From Leifsonia tongyongensis (lineage in GTDB: Bacteria; Actinomycetota; Actinomycetes; Actinomycetales; Microbacteriaceae), in assembly GCF_010686705.1 (NCBI RefSeq), contig NZ_JAAGWY010000002.1, positions 272,001-336,000 of the forward strand: a stretch of DNA of 64,000 nt. The letters run 5' to 3'. The notes beneath the pieces were generated by a model. The model saw nothing but the letters and a program-made list of their open reading frames with translations. It had not been told where the DNA came from and ran no database searches. The translations under genes were made by a program, and so were the position numbers. This document shows, piece by piece, positions 25,286-36,203 of the stretch (position 1 is the first letter of the stretch; each line of letters starts with the position of its first letter).

Positions 25286-26830
25286 GTGACAGGATCGGCG
25301 CCCTCTGCACTGCGCCCCGAGCATCCCGTCGCCCGACCGCTCGCACAACTCGTGGCGGAATTCGGGCTCGAAAGCCGTGGCGATCTCGACGGCGTCGAGG
25401 TCACCGGCGTGGCCCTCAGCTCGGCGGCCGTCGAACCCGGCGACCTGTACGTCGGGGTGCCTGGGCGGAATGCGCACGGCGCACGCTTCGCTGCCGCTGC
25501 GGCGGAGTCCGGGGCCGTTGCCGTGCTCACCGACGAGGAGGGCGCGGCCATCGCCGCAGACTCGGGCCTTCCGGTCATCGTGACCCAGGATGCGCGTGCC
25601 GCCCTCGGTGCCGTCGCTGCGTGGATCTACCGCACCGACGAGAACGCGGCCACCTTGTTCGGGGTGACGGGGACGAACGGCAAGACGAGTGTCGTCTACC
25701 TGCTCAACGCGATCCTCGGCCAGCTGGGCGTCGTCTCGGGGCTGAGCTCGACCGCGGAACGCCGCATCGGATCGACGGCGATCTCCAGCAAGCTGACCAC
25801 GCCGGAGGCGAGCGAACTCCATGCTCTCCTGGCCCGGATGCGCGAAGAGGCGGTCCGCGCCGTCGCGATCGAGGTCTCGGCCCAGGCGCTCACCCGTCAC
25901 CGCGTCGACGGCATCGTGTTCGACGTTGTCGGTTTCACGAACCTGAGTCACGACCACCTCGACGACTACGCGGCGATGGACGACTATTTCGCCGCGAAAC
26001 TCGAGCTCTTCCAGCCCGACCGTGCGCGCCGCGGTGTCGTCACGGTGGATTCGGACTGGGGGCGCACGCTCGTCGAACGGTCGCGCATTCCCGTCACGAC
26101 GCTGTCGAGCTCGGCGGGCGGCGACGCGGAGTGGACGATGACCGTGGTCGACGAGAGTGTCGACCACACGGAGTTCGTGCTCGAGGGCCCCGACGGACGT
26201 CACCTGCAGACCCGCGTTCCCCTGCTCGGCTGGTACATGGCTGCGAACGCCGCCCTCGCGATCGTCATGCTCGTCGAATCCGGCTACGACCTCGGCGCCA
26301 TCGCGCAGGCACTCGACCGCGACGGCGGGATCGATGCGTTCATCCCGGGCCGCGCCGAGCGCATCTCCGGCGAAACGGGACCGGTCGTCTTCATCGACTA
26401 CGGGCACAGCCCTGACGCGTTCCTGTCGACGCTCGGCGCTCTCCGCAAGGTCACCGACGGCAAGATCGTCATGGTGTTCGGTGCCGACGGTGATCGCGAC
26501 ACCACGAAACGAACCGACATGGGGGCGATCGCTGCGCGCGGCTCGGATGCCGTGGTCATCACGGACTTCCATCCGCGTTATGAAGACCCGGCCGCCATCC
26601 GCGCCGCCCTGCTCGAGGGCGCCCGCCACGCGGTGCCCGACCTCGAGCTCTACGAGGTTCCGGATCCGCGTGCCGCCTTTCGCAAGGCGCTCTCGCTCGC
26701 AGGCGAGGGCGATGTGGTCCTCTACGCCGGCCCGGGTCACGAGGACTACCAGGAGGTCGCGGGGGAGAGGATCCCGTATTCCGCGCGTGAGGACGCCCGC
26801 CTTGCGCTCCGCGAGGCGGGGTGGCTGTAG
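25286..26830 (+). CDS. murE: UDP-N-acetylmuramoyl-tripeptide synthetase (MurE)
   Basis: The product (514 aa) adds the third residue to the peptidoglycan stem. It has the Mur ligase ATP site GVTGTNGKTSVVYLL and a YGHSPDAF region. The substrate-specificity motif, DNPR in diaminopimelate-adding enzymes, reads FHPR (428-431, within ITDFHPRYEDP). This suggests a different diamino or amino acid, consistent with the B-type murein of many Microbacteriaceae; the actual residue cannot be told. GTG 25286 is used; GTG 25277 is in frame as well. The stop directly precedes the murF ATG. Confidence 0.93.
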   Translation: MTGSAPSALRPEHPVARPLAQLVAEFGLESRGDLDGVEVTGVALSSAAVEPGDLYVGVPGRNAHGARFAAAAAESGAVAVLTDEEGAAIAADSGLPVIVTQDARAALGAVAAWIYRTDENAATLFGVTGTNGKTSVVYLLNAILGQLGVVSGLSSTAERRIGSTAISSKLTTPEASELHALLARMREEAVRAVAIEVSAQALTRHRVDGIVFDVVGFTNLSHDHLDDYAAMDDYFAAKLELFQPDRARRGVVTVDSDWGRTLVERSRIPVTTLSSSAGGDAEWTMTVVDESVDHTEFVLEGPDGRHLQTRVPLLGWYMAANAALAIVMLVESGYDLGAIAQALDRDGGIDAFIPGRAERISGETGPVVFIDYGHSPDAFLSTLGALRKVTDGKIVMVFGADGDRDTTKRTDMGAIAARGSDAVVITDFHPRYEDPAAIRAALLEGARHAVPDLELYEVPDPRAAFRKALSLAGEGDVVLYAGPGHEDYQEVAGERIPYSAREDARLALREAGWL

Positions 26831-28261
26831 ATGATCGCACTCACCCTGGAGGAGATCGCTGCAGCGACTGCTGGGCGGCTTGTGCTCGGCAACACCGGCG
26901 CGACGCCCGCGACGACGGTCTCCGGACTGTCCCACACGGACTCCCGCGACGTGACGGCGGGTTCCATCTTCTTCGCGAAGCCCGGCGAATTCACCGACGG
27001 ACACCTCTTCGCGCCACAGGCCGTGGAGAACGGCGCCGCGCTCATCGTCGTCGACCATGAACTCGATCTGCCGGTTCCCCAGCTCGTCGTCGACGACACC
27101 GTCGTCGCGCTCGGTGCCCTGGCGACGGAGGTCATCGCCCGGGTGCGCGCGGACGGTCTGCTGAAGATCGTCGGCATCACCGGTTCGAACGGCAAGACGA
27201 CAACCAAGAACCTGCTGCGTGCGATCCTGGAGCAGCGCGGACCGACGATCGCTCCGCGCGCGTCCTTCAACAACGAGGTGGGCGCGCCCGTCACGATGCT
27301 CGAGGTCACGGACGAGACCGAATTCCTGGTCGCCGAGATGGGTGCGAGCGGCATCGGCGAGATCACCCGCCTGGTGCGGATGGCCCGCCCCGACATCGGG
27401 GTCGTGCTCAAGGTCGGTCTCGCACACGCCGGCGAATTCGGCGGCATCGAGGCGACTCTGAAGGCGAAGACCGAGATGGTCACCGACCTGCTCCCGACCG
27501 ACGTCGCCATCCTCAATCTCGACGACCCGCGGGTCGCATCCATGGCCGACAAGACCGTGGCCCGCGTCCTGTGGTTCGGTCTGGACCCGCGTGCCGATGT
27601 GCGCGCGACGGGAGTGGTGTCGACCGCCAGGGGAACCTCGTTCACCCTGGTCCTGCCCGCGCAGGATGGCGGCTCGGACACCGTCGAACGGCCGGTGAAC
27701 TTCCGCGTGCTGGGCGAACATCACGTGATGAACGCTCTTGCAGCAGCCGCGGCCGCCCACACCCTCGGGGTCGGCATCGACGACATCGTCTCGGCCCTCG
27801 AGTCGGTCCAGCGGGCGGAACGCTGGCGGATGGAGGTGATGGGGGGCGCACGCGGCGTCACCATCATCAACGACGCCTACAACGCCAGCCCCGACTCGAT
27901 GGCCGCCGCACTGAAGACGCTGGCGCAGATCGCAGGGCCGGGCGAACGCACGGTCGCCGTGCTCGGCGAGATGAGCGAACTGGGCGAATTCTCGGGCGAG
28001 GAGCACGACCGGATCGGCCTGCTGGCCGTCCGCCTCAACATCGGTCAGCTCGTCGTCGTCGGACCGGCCGCGCGACGGATGCACATCTCGACGATCAACG
28101 AAGGATCGTGGGATGGCGAGTCCCTCTATTTCGACACGCCGGATGCCGCCTACGAGCACCTCGCATCCGCCCTGAAACCGGGCGACACGGTGCTGGTGAA
28201 GTCCTCGAACTCCGCCGGCCTCCGGTTTCTGGGCGATCGACTGGGAGAATTGTTCTCGTGA
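26831..28261 (+). CDS. murF: UDP-MurNAc-tripeptide--D-alanyl-D-alanine ligase
   Basis: The product (476 aa) attaches D-Ala-D-Ala to the UDP-MurNAc-tripeptide. The ATP site is [23 protein letters not shown] and [12 protein letters not shown] are typical MurF motifs. It starts directly after the murE stop and overlaps mraY by 4 nt, so translation is coupled. Length is normal. Confidence 0.96.
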   Translation: MIALTLEEIAAATAGRLVLGNTGATPATTVSGLSHTDSRDVTAGSIFFAKPGEFTDGHLFAPQAVENGAALIVVDHELDLPVPQLVVDDTVVALGALATEVIARVRADGLLKIVGITGSNGKTTTKNLLRAILEQRGPTIAPRASFNNEVGAPVTMLEVTDETEFLVAEMGASGIGEITRLVRMARPDIGVVLKVGLAHAGEFGGIEATLKAKTEMVTDLLPTDVAILNLDDPRVASMADKTVARVLWFGLDPRADVRATGVVSTARGTSFTLVLPAQDGGSDTVERPVNFRVLGEHHVMNALAAAAAAHTLGVGIDDIVSALESVQRAERWRMEVMGGARGVTIINDAYNASPDSMAAALKTLAQIAGPGERTVAVLGEMSELGEFSGEEHDRIGLLAVRLNIGQLVVVGPAARRMHISTINEGSWDGESLYFDTPDAAYEHLASALKPGDTVLVKSSNSAGLRFLGDRLGELFS

Positions 28262-29367
28262 GAGATCTTCTGACGTCCGGTGCCCTGTCGATGGCTTTCA
28301 CGCTCTTCCTCACGCCCCTGTTCATCCGGCTCTTCCGGCGCCTGCAGTGGGGTCAGTTCATCCGCGACGACGGTCCGCAGAGCCACCACGCGAAGCGCGG
28401 CACCGCCACGATGGGCGGCATCATCATCATCCTTGCGACGCTGTTCGGGTACTTCGCCGCGTTGCTGATCAACGGCGATCCGACCTCGGTCTCGGCGCTG
28501 CTCGTGCTGTTCATGATGGTGGGACTCGGGCTCGTCGGCTTCATCGACGACTTCCTCAAGACCCGCAACCAGCGGAGCCTCGGTCTCGGCGGGTGGGCGA
28601 AGGTGGCGGGCCAGGTCGTCGTCGGCACGGTCTTCGCCATCCTCGCCATCAATTTCCCGCGCAACGGCGTGACGCCCGCATCCACGAGCGTGTCCGTGAT
28701 CCGCGACATACCGATCGACTTCATGTCGCTCACCCGGTTCGGGGTGATCGGCGTGATCCTGGCGTACGCGCTGTATCTCATCTGGATCAACTTCATCGTG
28801 ACCGCCACGTCGAACGGCGTGAACGTGACGGACGGGCTGGACGGCCTGGCCGCGGGAGCCTCGATCCTCGCGATCGGCTCGTACATCATCATCGGGTTCT
28901 GGCAGTCGATCCAGTCGTGCTTCGCGAGCAAGATCGACCCGGCGAACCTCTACAAGTGCTACGACGTGCGCGATCCGTTCGACCTGGCGATCGTCGCGAC
29001 CGCGATCGTGGGCGCCATCGTGGGCTTCCTCTGGTGGAACACGTCGCCCGCCCAGATCTTCCTCGGCGACACCGGTTCGCTGGCCCTCGGCGGGGCCGTC
29101 GCCGCCCTCGCCATCCTGAGCCACACGGAACTGCTGCTGCTCCTGATCGGCGGCCTGTTCGTGATCGAGGCCGGGTCGGTGATCGTGCAGCGCCTCTACT
29201 TCAAACTCACGCACGGCAAACGCATCTTCCTGATGAGTCCCATCCATCATCATTTCGAGCTGAAAGGCTGGGCGGAGATCACCGTGGTGGTCCGTTTCTG
29301 GATCATCGGCGGCCTGCTCGTCGCCGCCGGTGTGGGAACGTTCTACCTTGAATGGCTTGCGCGCTGA
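28258..29367 (+). CDS. mraY: Phospho-N-acetylmuramoyl-pentapeptide transferase
   Basis: The product (369 aa) makes lipid I by moving phospho-MurNAc-pentapeptide to undecaprenyl phosphate. About ten membrane segments are visible. Motifs include KRGTATMGG, the Asp-Asp site [22 protein letters not shown] and [12 protein letters not shown], and the HHHFEL box. GTG 28258 overlaps the murF stop (GTGA). The stop overlaps the murD ATG (TGATG). Confidence 0.96.
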   Translation: MRDLLTSGALSMAFTLFLTPLFIRLFRRLQWGQFIRDDGPQSHHAKRGTATMGGIIIILATLFGYFAALLINGDPTSVSALLVLFMMVGLGLVGFIDDFLKTRNQRSLGLGGWAKVAGQVVVGTVFAILAINFPRNGVTPASTSVSVIRDIPIDFMSLTRFGVIGVILAYALYLIWINFIVTATSNGVNVTDGLDGLAAGASILAIGSYIIIGFWQSIQSCFASKIDPANLYKCYDVRDPFDLAIVATAIVGAIVGFLWWNTSPAQIFLGDTGSLALGGAVAALAILSHTELLLLLIGGLFVIEAGSVIVQRLYFKLTHGKRIFLMSPIHHHFELKGWAEITVVVRFWIIGGLLVAAGVGTFYLEWLAR

Positions 29368-30896
29368 TGAGCGACGTCCCGTCCCCGGAGCCGGCCGAGT
29401 CTCCCGCCGACCGGCTGGCCGGTCTCACGAGCTGGCGGTCCGACTGGTCGGGCCTGCGGGTCGCGGTCTTCGGCCTCGGCGTCACGGGTTTCTCGGTCGC
29501 GGACACCTTGACCGAGCTCGGAGCGACGGTCCTCGTGGTCACGGCCAAGGCCGACGACGAGCGCGCCATGCTCCTGGGTGTGATCGGCGCCGAGCTGGTC
29601 GAGGATCCCGATCTCGCGAACCCGCCCGAGCGCCTGCTCGAGTTCGACGCCGAACTGATCGTGGTCTCACCGGGCTTCCACTACGACCACCCGCTGCTGC
29701 GGTGGGCCGAATTGCGCGCGATCCCGCTCTGGGGTGACGTCGAGCTCGCCTGGCGCCTGCGCGACAAAGTGGGGGAGCCCGCGGACTGGATCACGGTCAC
29801 CGGCACCAACGGAAAGACGACCACGGTGCAGCTGACGGCGACCATGCTCGCGGCGGCCGGATACCGCGCCGCGCCGTGCGGGAACATCGGGATCCCGGTG
29901 CTGGACGCCATCCGCGACCCCCAGGGTTTCGACGTGCTCGTGGTGGAGCTCTCCAGCTACCAGCTGCACTGGATCAACCGCAACCCGGGAGGCGAGCTCT
30001 CGCCGTTCTCGAGTGTGTGCCTGAACATCGCCGACGACCACCTCGACTGGCACGGCTCGTTCGACGCCTACCGGGCGGCGAAGGCGAAGGTGTACGACAA
30101 CACCCAGGTGGCGTGCGTCTACAACCGCGCCGATCACGCGACCGAGCTGATGGTGCAGGAGGCCGAGGTGATCGAAGGCGCGCGCGCCATCGGCTTCGGG
30201 CTCGACGTCCCCGGTCCGAGTGATTTCGGGATCGTCGACGGCATCCTCTGCGATCGTGCCTTCCTCGAAGACCGGTTCACGAGCGCGATCGAGCTCACCA
30301 CACTCGAGGATCTCCGCGAGGCGGGGCTTGGCGCCCCGCACGTCGTCGCGAATGTGCTGGCCGCGAGCGCCCTCGCCCGCTCGTACGGCGTCGAGCCTGG
30401 CGTCATCCGCGAAGTGCTCACCGCTTTCCGGCTGGATGCGCACCGCATCGAACTCATCCGCATCGAGGGCGGTGTCAGCTGGGTCGACGACTCGAAGGCG
30501 ACCAACCCGCATGCCGCCGACGCCTCCCTCCGCGCGTTCCGGTCCGTCGTATGGGTCGCCGGCGGACTGCTCAAGGGCGTCGAGGTCGAAGAGCTGGTGA
30601 AGGGACACACCGATCATCTGCGCGCCGTCGTCCTGATCGGGGTCGACCGTGCGCAGCTCCGGGATGCGCTGCAACGCCACGCGCCCGACCTGCCCGTCTT
30701 CGAGGTCGAGGCGGACACCCCGGCCGAGGTCATGCGCGCAGCGGTGCAGTTCGCGGCCGAGGTGGCGCAGTCGGGCGACACCGTCCTCCTGGCGCCGGCG
30801 GCGGCTTCCATGGACCAGTTCACCGACTATGCCGAACGGGGCAGGCGCTTCCAGGAGGCGGTCAACGAGCTGCTGGGCGACGAGACGGACGACTGA
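29367..30896 (+). CDS. murD: UDP-N-acetylmuramoyl-L-alanine--D-glutamate ligase
   Basis: The product (509 aa) adds D-glutamate to UDP-MurNAc-L-Ala in the cytoplasm. Motifs are the N-terminal GLGVTGFSVADTL, the ATP site TVTGTNGKTTTVQLT, and DDSKATNPHAADAS near the C-terminus. ATG 29367 overlaps the mraY stop and is preferred to an in-frame ATG 15 nt upstream. A 157-bp gap follows, the first real break after ftsI. Confidence 0.95.
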   Translation: MSDVPSPEPAESPADRLAGLTSWRSDWSGLRVAVFGLGVTGFSVADTLTELGATVLVVTAKADDERAMLLGVIGAELVEDPDLANPPERLLEFDAELIVVSPGFHYDHPLLRWAELRAIPLWGDVELAWRLRDKVGEPADWITVTGTNGKTTTVQLTATMLAAAGYRAAPCGNIGIPVLDAIRDPQGFDVLVVELSSYQLHWINRNPGGELSPFSSVCLNIADDHLDWHGSFDAYRAAKAKVYDNTQVACVYNRADHATELMVQEAEVIEGARAIGFGLDVPGPSDFGIVDGILCDRAFLEDRFTSAIELTTLEDLREAGLGAPHVVANVLAASALARSYGVEPGVIREVLTAFRLDAHRIELIRIEGGVSWVDDSKATNPHAADASLRAFRSVVWVAGGLLKGVEVEELVKGHTDHLRAVVLIGVDRAQLRDALQRHAPDLPVFEVEADTPAEVMRAAVQFAAEVAQSGDTVLLAPAAASMDQFTDYAERGRRFQEAVNELLGDETDD

Positions 30897-31053
30897 GCCC
30901 GCCCACCGCCTGTGGGCGCTGAATCCACCTGCCGCACCGTGAAATCGCCGCTGCCCGACGGGTCGTCGCTGATTGCCCGCATCATGCGTTTAGTCTTCCG
31001 GATGGGAGACGGTCGCGACGGCGTCTCGCGCTCCTCAGAAAGCAGGTGACCGG

Positions 31054-32343
31054 ATGACAAACCCGCCCCGCAGCGTTCGCGCTCCCCGGGTGGGTGGCGT
31101 GTCCCGCCCGCTTCCCCGGCCTATGCCGCAGGCGCAGCAGAGCGCGGGGGAAAACGCAGACTCTGATGCGGGGTCGTCTGCCCGCATCTCGCTCGGTCGC
31201 GTCTTCCAGGCCGAATCCGCGAACTACTTCATGTTGCTCGGCATCACGCTGTTCATGGTGGTGTTCGGCCTCGTGATGGTGCTGTCGTCGTCCTCCGTCG
31301 AATCGCACACCGACACCGACAACTTCTTCTCGCGGTTCTGGTCGCAGGGGATCTATGCACTGGTCGGCCTGCCGCTGATGCTGCTGGTCTCGCGGCTGCC
31401 GAGCGCGTTCTGGAAGCGGTCCGTCTGGGTCCTGCTCGGGCTGGCCTGCTTCTTCCAGGTCCTGGTGCTGGTCACTCCGCTCGGCGTCGAGATCGGCGGC
31501 AACCGCAACTGGCTGCGCGTCGGCGGCTTCACCGGGCAGCCGTCCGAAGCGATCAAGGTCGCTCTCGTCGTCTGGCTCGGTGTCATTCTCGCGCGCAAGA
31601 AGGACCTTCTCGGCAACTGGAAGCATCTCGTCATCCCCGTCGTCCCAGTCGCGGGCGGCTCGATCCTCCTCGTCACGCTGGGCGGCGACCTCGGCACGAC
31701 GGTGATCATGGCCGGCATCGTGCTCGGCGCCCTCTTCTTCGCGGGCGTCAAACTGCGGCACCTGGCCGTCGGCAGCATCGTGATCTCGGTCCTCGCCGTG
31801 CTGGTCGCGCTGTCGAGCAAGAGTCGCGTCGGCCGCATCATGGCGTTCTTCGGAGGACACAGCGCCGCCAACCCCGATGTCACCTGGCAGATCAACAACG
31901 GCTTCTACGCGCTGGCGTCCGGGGGCGTCTTCGGGGTCGGGCTCGGAAACTCGCACTCCAAGTGGTCGTGGCTGCCCGCAGCCGACACCGATTTCATCTT
32001 CGCCATCATCGGTGAGGAGCTCGGTCTGATCGGTGCGGTTGTGGTGCTCGTCCTGTTCGTGCTGCTCGCCATCACCTTCCTGCGGATCATCCACGCCAGC
32101 AGCGACCCGTTCGCGAAGGTCACGACCGCAGCGATCCTCGTGTGGCTGATCGCCCAGGCCTTCGTGAACATCGCTGTCGTGCTCGGGGTGATCCCCGTCC
32201 TCGGTGTGCCCCTTCCCCTGATCTCCGCAGGTGGAACTGCGATGATCAGTTCCATGATCGCTATCGGTATCGTCCTGTCGTTCGCCCGAGAGACCACTCG
32301 CGAGAACGAGCGCGCCGCACACGGGATCACGTCGCGCGCATGA
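31054..32343 (+). CDS. ftsW: Septal peptidoglycan polymerase FtsW
   Basis: The product (429 aa) is a SEDS glycosyltransferase that polymerises lipid II with FtsI. A basic/proline-rich cytoplasmic tail of about 55 residues precedes ten or so membrane helices. The conserved motifs NRNWLRVGGFTGQPSE and PLPLISAGGTAMISSM are present. ATG 31054 has GAAAGCAGG upstream. The stop overlaps the murG start by 4 nt (ATGA). Confidence 0.94.
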   Translation: MTNPPRSVRAPRVGGVSRPLPRPMPQAQQSAGENADSDAGSSARISLGRVFQAESANYFMLLGITLFMVVFGLVMVLSSSSVESHTDTDNFFSRFWSQGIYALVGLPLMLLVSRLPSAFWKRSVWVLLGLACFFQVLVLVTPLGVEIGGNRNWLRVGGFTGQPSEAIKVALVVWLGVILARKKDLLGNWKHLVIPVVPVAGGSILLVTLGGDLGTTVIMAGIVLGALFFAGVKLRHLAVGSIVISVLAVLVALSSKSRVGRIMAFFGGHSAANPDVTWQINNGFYALASGGVFGVGLGNSHSKWSWLPAADTDFIFAIIGEELGLIGAVVVLVLFVLLAITFLRIIHASSDPFAKVTTAAILVWLIAQAFVNIAVVLGVIPVLGVPLPLISAGGTAMISSMIAIGIVLSFARETTRENERAAHGITSRA

Positions 32344-33416
32344 CGAACTACCTCCTTGCCGGCGGCGGAACCGCCGGCCACGTCAACCCTCTGCTCGCTG
32401 TGGCCGACCGGCTCCGCCGTGACGACCCCGACGCGAACGTGCTCGTGCTGGGCACGCAGGAAGGCCTCGAAGCCCGGCTCGTGCCCGAGCGCGGCTACGA
32501 ACTTGCCGTCATCCCGCGCCTGCCGTTCCCGCGTCGCCCGAACGCGGCCGCCGCACGTTTTCCTGCGGAGTACCGCAGAACGATCTCGAGGGTCGTGGAC
32601 CTGATCGGCGAGCGGAGGATCGACGTCGTCGTCGGGTTCGGCGGCTACGCGGCGGCGCCCGCATACTCGGCGGCACGGAAGGCACGGATCCCGCAGGTGC
32701 TCCACGAGGCGAACGCGCGGCCCGGCCTCGCCAATCGCCTCGGTGCGCGATACACCCCGTACGTCGGCGTCGCGTTCGAGGGCACCCGCCTTCCGCACGC
32801 GCACTTCGTCGGGATGCCGCTGCGGGTGGAGATCGAAGACCTCGACCGGGCTGCGTCCCGGCCTGCCGCCGCGGCCGAGTTCGGTCTCGCCGCGGATCGC
32901 CCCACCCTGCTGGTGACGGGCGGCTCGCTCGGCGCGAGGCGCATCAACCAGACCGTCTTCGATCGCGTCGCAGAGCTGGTCGATGCGGGCTACCAGGTGC
33001 TGCACATCCAGGGCGGCCGCGGCGAACTGACCGACCCGGGCATCGAGCACTACCGGCTGCTCGACTACTGCGACCGGATGGATCTCGCTCTCGCCATCGC
33101 GGATTTCGCCGTGGCGCGCGCCGGCGCCGCTACGGTCTGCGAGTTCGCTGCGCTCGGCATCCCCGCCGTCTACGTACCCTTCCCGGTGGGCAACGGCGAA
33201 CAGCGGTTCAACGCTGCCGGAGTGGTGGGCGCCGGCGGGGGGATCCTCGTCGACGACGCCCGGTTCCTGCCCGCATGGGTCGACCAGGAGCTCGTCCCGC
33301 TGCTGCGCGACCGCGACCGCGTGGGCGCCATGGGGGAGAGGGCGGCGAGCGTGGGCGTCCGCGACGGTTCGGACCGCATGGTGTCGCTCATCCACACTTC
33401 GCTCCCGAGCGCGTAG
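32340..33416 (+). CDS. murG: UDP-GlcNAc:lipid I N-acetylglucosaminyltransferase
   Basis: The product (358 aa) converts lipid I to lipid II at the inner face of the membrane. It is a two-domain GT-B enzyme: LLAGGGTAGHVNPLLAVA at the N-terminus, GFGGYAAAPAYSAA, LLVTGGSLGARRINQ in the C-terminal domain, and the UDP-GlcNAc region RAGAATVCEFAALGIPAVYV. ATG 32340 overlaps the ftsW stop. Length is normal. Confidence 0.96.
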   Translation: MTNYLLAGGGTAGHVNPLLAVADRLRRDDPDANVLVLGTQEGLEARLVPERGYELAVIPRLPFPRRPNAAAARFPAEYRRTISRVVDLIGERRIDVVVGFGGYAAAPAYSAARKARIPQVLHEANARPGLANRLGARYTPYVGVAFEGTRLPHAHFVGMPLRVEIEDLDRAASRPAAAAEFGLAADRPTLLVTGGSLGARRINQTVFDRVAELVDAGYQVLHIQGGRGELTDPGIEHYRLLDYCDRMDLALAIADFAVARAGAATVCEFAALGIPAVYVPFPVGNGEQRFNAAGVVGAGGGILVDDARFLPAWVDQELVPLLRDRDRVGAMGERAASVGVRDGSDRMVSLIHTSLPSA

Positions 33417-33475
33417 CGTCATACTGGAGGGTGCCGTGAGAGCGGCCGGTTGAACCGAGAAGGAAAGCAGTACAC

Positions 33476-34873
33476 GTGATCAAGCCCGACCTGACCATGA
33501 CCATCCCCGACGAGCTCGGCGCTCTGCACTTCGTGGGCATCGGCGGATCGGGGATGAGCGGAATCGCGCGCCTGTTCCTCGAGGCGGGATACACGGTCAC
33601 GGGGTCGGACGTGCGCGATTCGTCGAACGTGCAGGCTCTGCGCGACCTCGGTGCGACGATCACGATCGGCCACGATGCGGCGAACGTCGGCGATGCGGAC
33701 ACGCTCGTCGTCACGGGTGCCCTGTGGCTGGACAACCCCGAGTACGTTCTCGCGAAAGAGAAGGGCCTGCCGGTGCTGCACCGGTCGCAGGCGCTCGCCT
33801 GGCTGATCAACCACAAGCGGCTCATCGCGGTCGCCGGCGCCCACGGCAAGACGACCTCGACGGGCATGATCATCACCGGCCTGCTGGGCATCGGCGAGGA
33901 TCCGAGCTTCGTCAACGGCGGGGTCATCGAGTCGCTCGGGGTCAGCTCCGCGACCGGCTCCGGTGAGCTGTTCGTCGTCGAGGCCGACGAATCGGACGGC
34001 AGCTTCCTGCTCTACGACACGTCGGTCGCCCTCATCACCAACGTCGACCCCGACCACCTGGACCACTACGGCTCCCTCGAAGCCTTCGAGCAGGCGTTCG
34101 TCACCTTCGCGCAGGCGTCGAGCGAGTTCGTCGTCGTGTCGTCCGACGACGCTGGAGCGGTGCACGTCACGTCGCGGCTCACCGACAAGCGGATCATCAC
34201 CTTCGGTGAGGCGGCGGATGCGGACGTGCGCGTCCACTCCATCGTCACCGACGGCCCGGTGTCGTTCTCACTCGCCTACGGGGGCAGCGAGTACAGCGCA
34301 CGCCTGCGCATCCCCGGCCGTCACAACGCGGTCAACGCCGCAGGCGCGTTCGCCGTCCTCGTCGGGCTCGGCTTCGACCCAGCGGCATCGCTCGAAGCCA
34401 TCGCGACCTTCGGCGGCACCGAGCGGCGATTCGAACTGCACGGGACCGTCGGCGGTGTCAGTGTCTACGACGACTACGCGCACCATCCGACCGAGGTCGC
34501 TGCAGCACTGTCCGCAGCGCGCACGGTGGTCGGCGACGGCCGTATCATCGCGGTGCACCAGCCCCACCTGTACAGCCGTACCCGTCTGTTCGCCAGGGAA
34601 TTCGCCGAGACCCTCGAGAAGTACGCCGACGAGACGGTGGTGCTCGACGTCTACGGAGCGCGAGAAGATCCGGAGCCGGGCGTGACGGGCGCGCTCGTGT
34701 CGGAGCGGTTCGAGCATCCCGAGCATGTCGCGTTCATCGCCGACTGGCAGGACGCGGCAGACCACACCGCCGAGATCGCCCGCGACGGCGACTTCGTGAT
34801 CACCCTCGGCTGCGGGGACGTGTATCGCATCGTCCCCCAGCTCCTCGATTCGCTGCGGCGCGTCCGCGGATGA
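33476..34873 (+). CDS. murC: UDP-N-acetylmuramate--L-alanine ligase
   Basis: The product (465 aa) adds the first L-Ala of the stem peptide. It shows the Rossmann-like [13 protein letters not shown], the ATP site [23 protein letters not shown] and [13 protein letters not shown] 33476 follows GAAGGAAAG at a normal distance. It lies 13 bp before ftsQ. MurB is not in this cluster, as is usual in this group. Confidence 0.96.
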   Translation: MIKPDLTMTIPDELGALHFVGIGGSGMSGIARLFLEAGYTVTGSDVRDSSNVQALRDLGATITIGHDAANVGDADTLVVTGALWLDNPEYVLAKEKGLPVLHRSQALAWLINHKRLIAVAGAHGKTTSTGMIITGLLGIGEDPSFVNGGVIESLGVSSATGSGELFVVEADESDGSFLLYDTSVALITNVDPDHLDHYGSLEAFEQAFVTFAQASSEFVVVSSDDAGAVHVTSRLTDKRIITFGEAADADVRVHSIVTDGPVSFSLAYGGSEYSARLRIPGRHNAVNAAGAFAVLVGLGFDPAASLEAIATFGGTERRFELHGTVGGVSVYDDYAHHPTEVAAALSAARTVVGDGRIIAVHQPHLYSRTRLFAREFAETLEKYADETVVLDVYGAREDPEPGVTGALVSERFEHPEHVAFIADWQDAADHTAEIARDGDFVITLGCGDVYRIVPQLLDSLRRVRG

Positions 34874-34886
34874 CACCGCGATCGGC

Positions 34887-36092
34887 ATGAAGCGTCCCCA
34901 GGGGTTCGACCGGCCGCCGCAGCCGCCGTCGACGTCGCAACGCGGAACGACGGCGCGTTCATCCGCTCCGTCACGGCCGCCGAAGGCCACGCCGCAATCG
35001 AACACTCCGCCCGTCCACTCGGCAGCGGATGATCGGAGCACCACCGAACCGATCCCTCTGGTCGGACCGAAAGCGCCGGCGAGCACGCCGAGTGCGCCGG
35101 CGGGATTCTGGTCGGGATCCGGTGCGACCGCCTCGTCCGATGCGACCGCTTCTTCGGAGCGGGCCGGGTCGGCATCCGACTCGGCGTCTCCGTCCGCGCC
35201 CGCAAAGTCCTCCACGGCCCCCGTCACTGCCTCTGTAACAGCCGATGCAACAGCCACGGCGGCGAAGCGTGCGGGCCGCGGTACCCCCGATGACCCGGGC
35301 CGGTCACCGTCGAACCGGCAGATACGCACTGCGCTCCGCCGCGCCCGCCAGGAGCGTGCGCGCATCGAGCGCGGCGAGGTGCGGCGTTTCACCAAGCGCA
35401 CGAGACGGCGGCGGATGCTCTGGTTCGGCGCCCTCGGAACCGCCGCCCTGCTCGTGGTCGCCGTCACGCTCACCGCTTTGTCGCCCCTGATGGCCCTGCG
35501 CACGATCGATGTCGTCGGCACCAGTCGGGTCAAGGCGTCCGATGTGACGGCGGCCCTGAAGGACCAGCTCGGCAGACCCCTTCCGCTGGTCGATTTCGGC
35601 GCGATCCGGTCCGACCTTGCCGCGTTTCCGCTCATCCGCAGCTTCAGCGTCGAGAGCCACCCCCCGAGCACCCTCGTCGTGCGGATCGTCGAGCGTGTCC
35701 CGGTCGGGGTCATCGCCGTCGGCACGACGTTCCGGCTGGTGGACGCCGCGAAGGTGACCATCAGCACGAGCGCCACCCGTCCGGCCGGGTTCCCGGTCAT
35801 CCGCGCGTCGGGCGCGGCGGGCAGTACGGATGCGAAGAGCGGTTTCGACGCCGCCGTCGCGGTCCTGCAGGCGCTGCCCGCGCACGTGCTCGGGTCGGTC
35901 GACACGATCACGGCGGCCACGAAGGACGACGTCACGTTCACGCTCAGCGGCAGTGGAGCGAAGGTCGTGTGGGGGAGCCCGGACCAGTCCGAGCTGAAGG
36001 CCGCGGATCTCGCTGCGATCATGAAGTCGGCGGGCGCGACCTCGGGAAGCGTCTTCGATGTATCGTCGCCGCACAGCGTCGTCAGGAAGTGA
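34887..36092 (+). CDS. ftsQ: Division protein FtsQ with long disordered N-terminus
   Basis: The product (401 aa) is a bitopic protein. Residues 1-140 or so are Pro/Ser/Thr/Ala-rich and probably unstructured, followed by a basic stretch (KRTRRRR) and one membrane helix (MLWFGALGTAALLVVAVTLTA). A POTRA domain (about 205-275, LRTIDVVGTSRVKASDVTAA) and the beta domain follow. FtsQ links FtsB/FtsL to the divisome. The N-terminal extension is longer than in enteric bacteria, though long tails are common in actinobacteria. ATG 34887 is 13 nt after the murC stop. Confidence 0.93.
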   Translation: MKRPQGFDRPPQPPSTSQRGTTARSSAPSRPPKATPQSNTPPVHSAADDRSTTEPIPLVGPKAPASTPSAPAGFWSGSGATASSDATASSERAGSASDSASPSAPAKSSTAPVTASVTADATATAAKRAGRGTPDDPGRSPSNRQIRTALRRARQERARIERGEVRRFTKRTRRRRMLWFGALGTAALLVVAVTLTALSPLMALRTIDVVGTSRVKASDVTAALKDQLGRPLPLVDFGAIRSDLAAFPLIRSFSVESHPPSTLVVRIVERVPVGVIAVGTTFRLVDAAKVTISTSATRPAGFPVIRASGAAGSTDAKSGFDAAVAVLQALPAHVLGSVDTITAATKDDVTFTLSGSGAKVVWGSPDQSELKAADLAAIMKSAGATSGSVFDVSSPHSVVRK

Positions 36093-36203
36093 TCAGCAGG
36101 TCCGTGCACACTGGACTTTGGCGACACGCGGGGCGCTTACCGGGTCGGGAGCGGGCGACACCTAACGTCGAGTCAGGAATTGCATACTGAGCATAACTTT
36201 AAG

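Noticed and set aside
25268-28159. Long minus-strand open frame across murE and murF
   Set aside because: It is the antisense shadow of two well-supported Mur ligases and shows no recognisable motif.
30897-31053. A missing small gene or promoter between murD and ftsW
   Set aside because: No frame with a plausible start and no -10/-35 pair at good spacing was found; TTGCCC and TAGTCT are only 13 nt apart.
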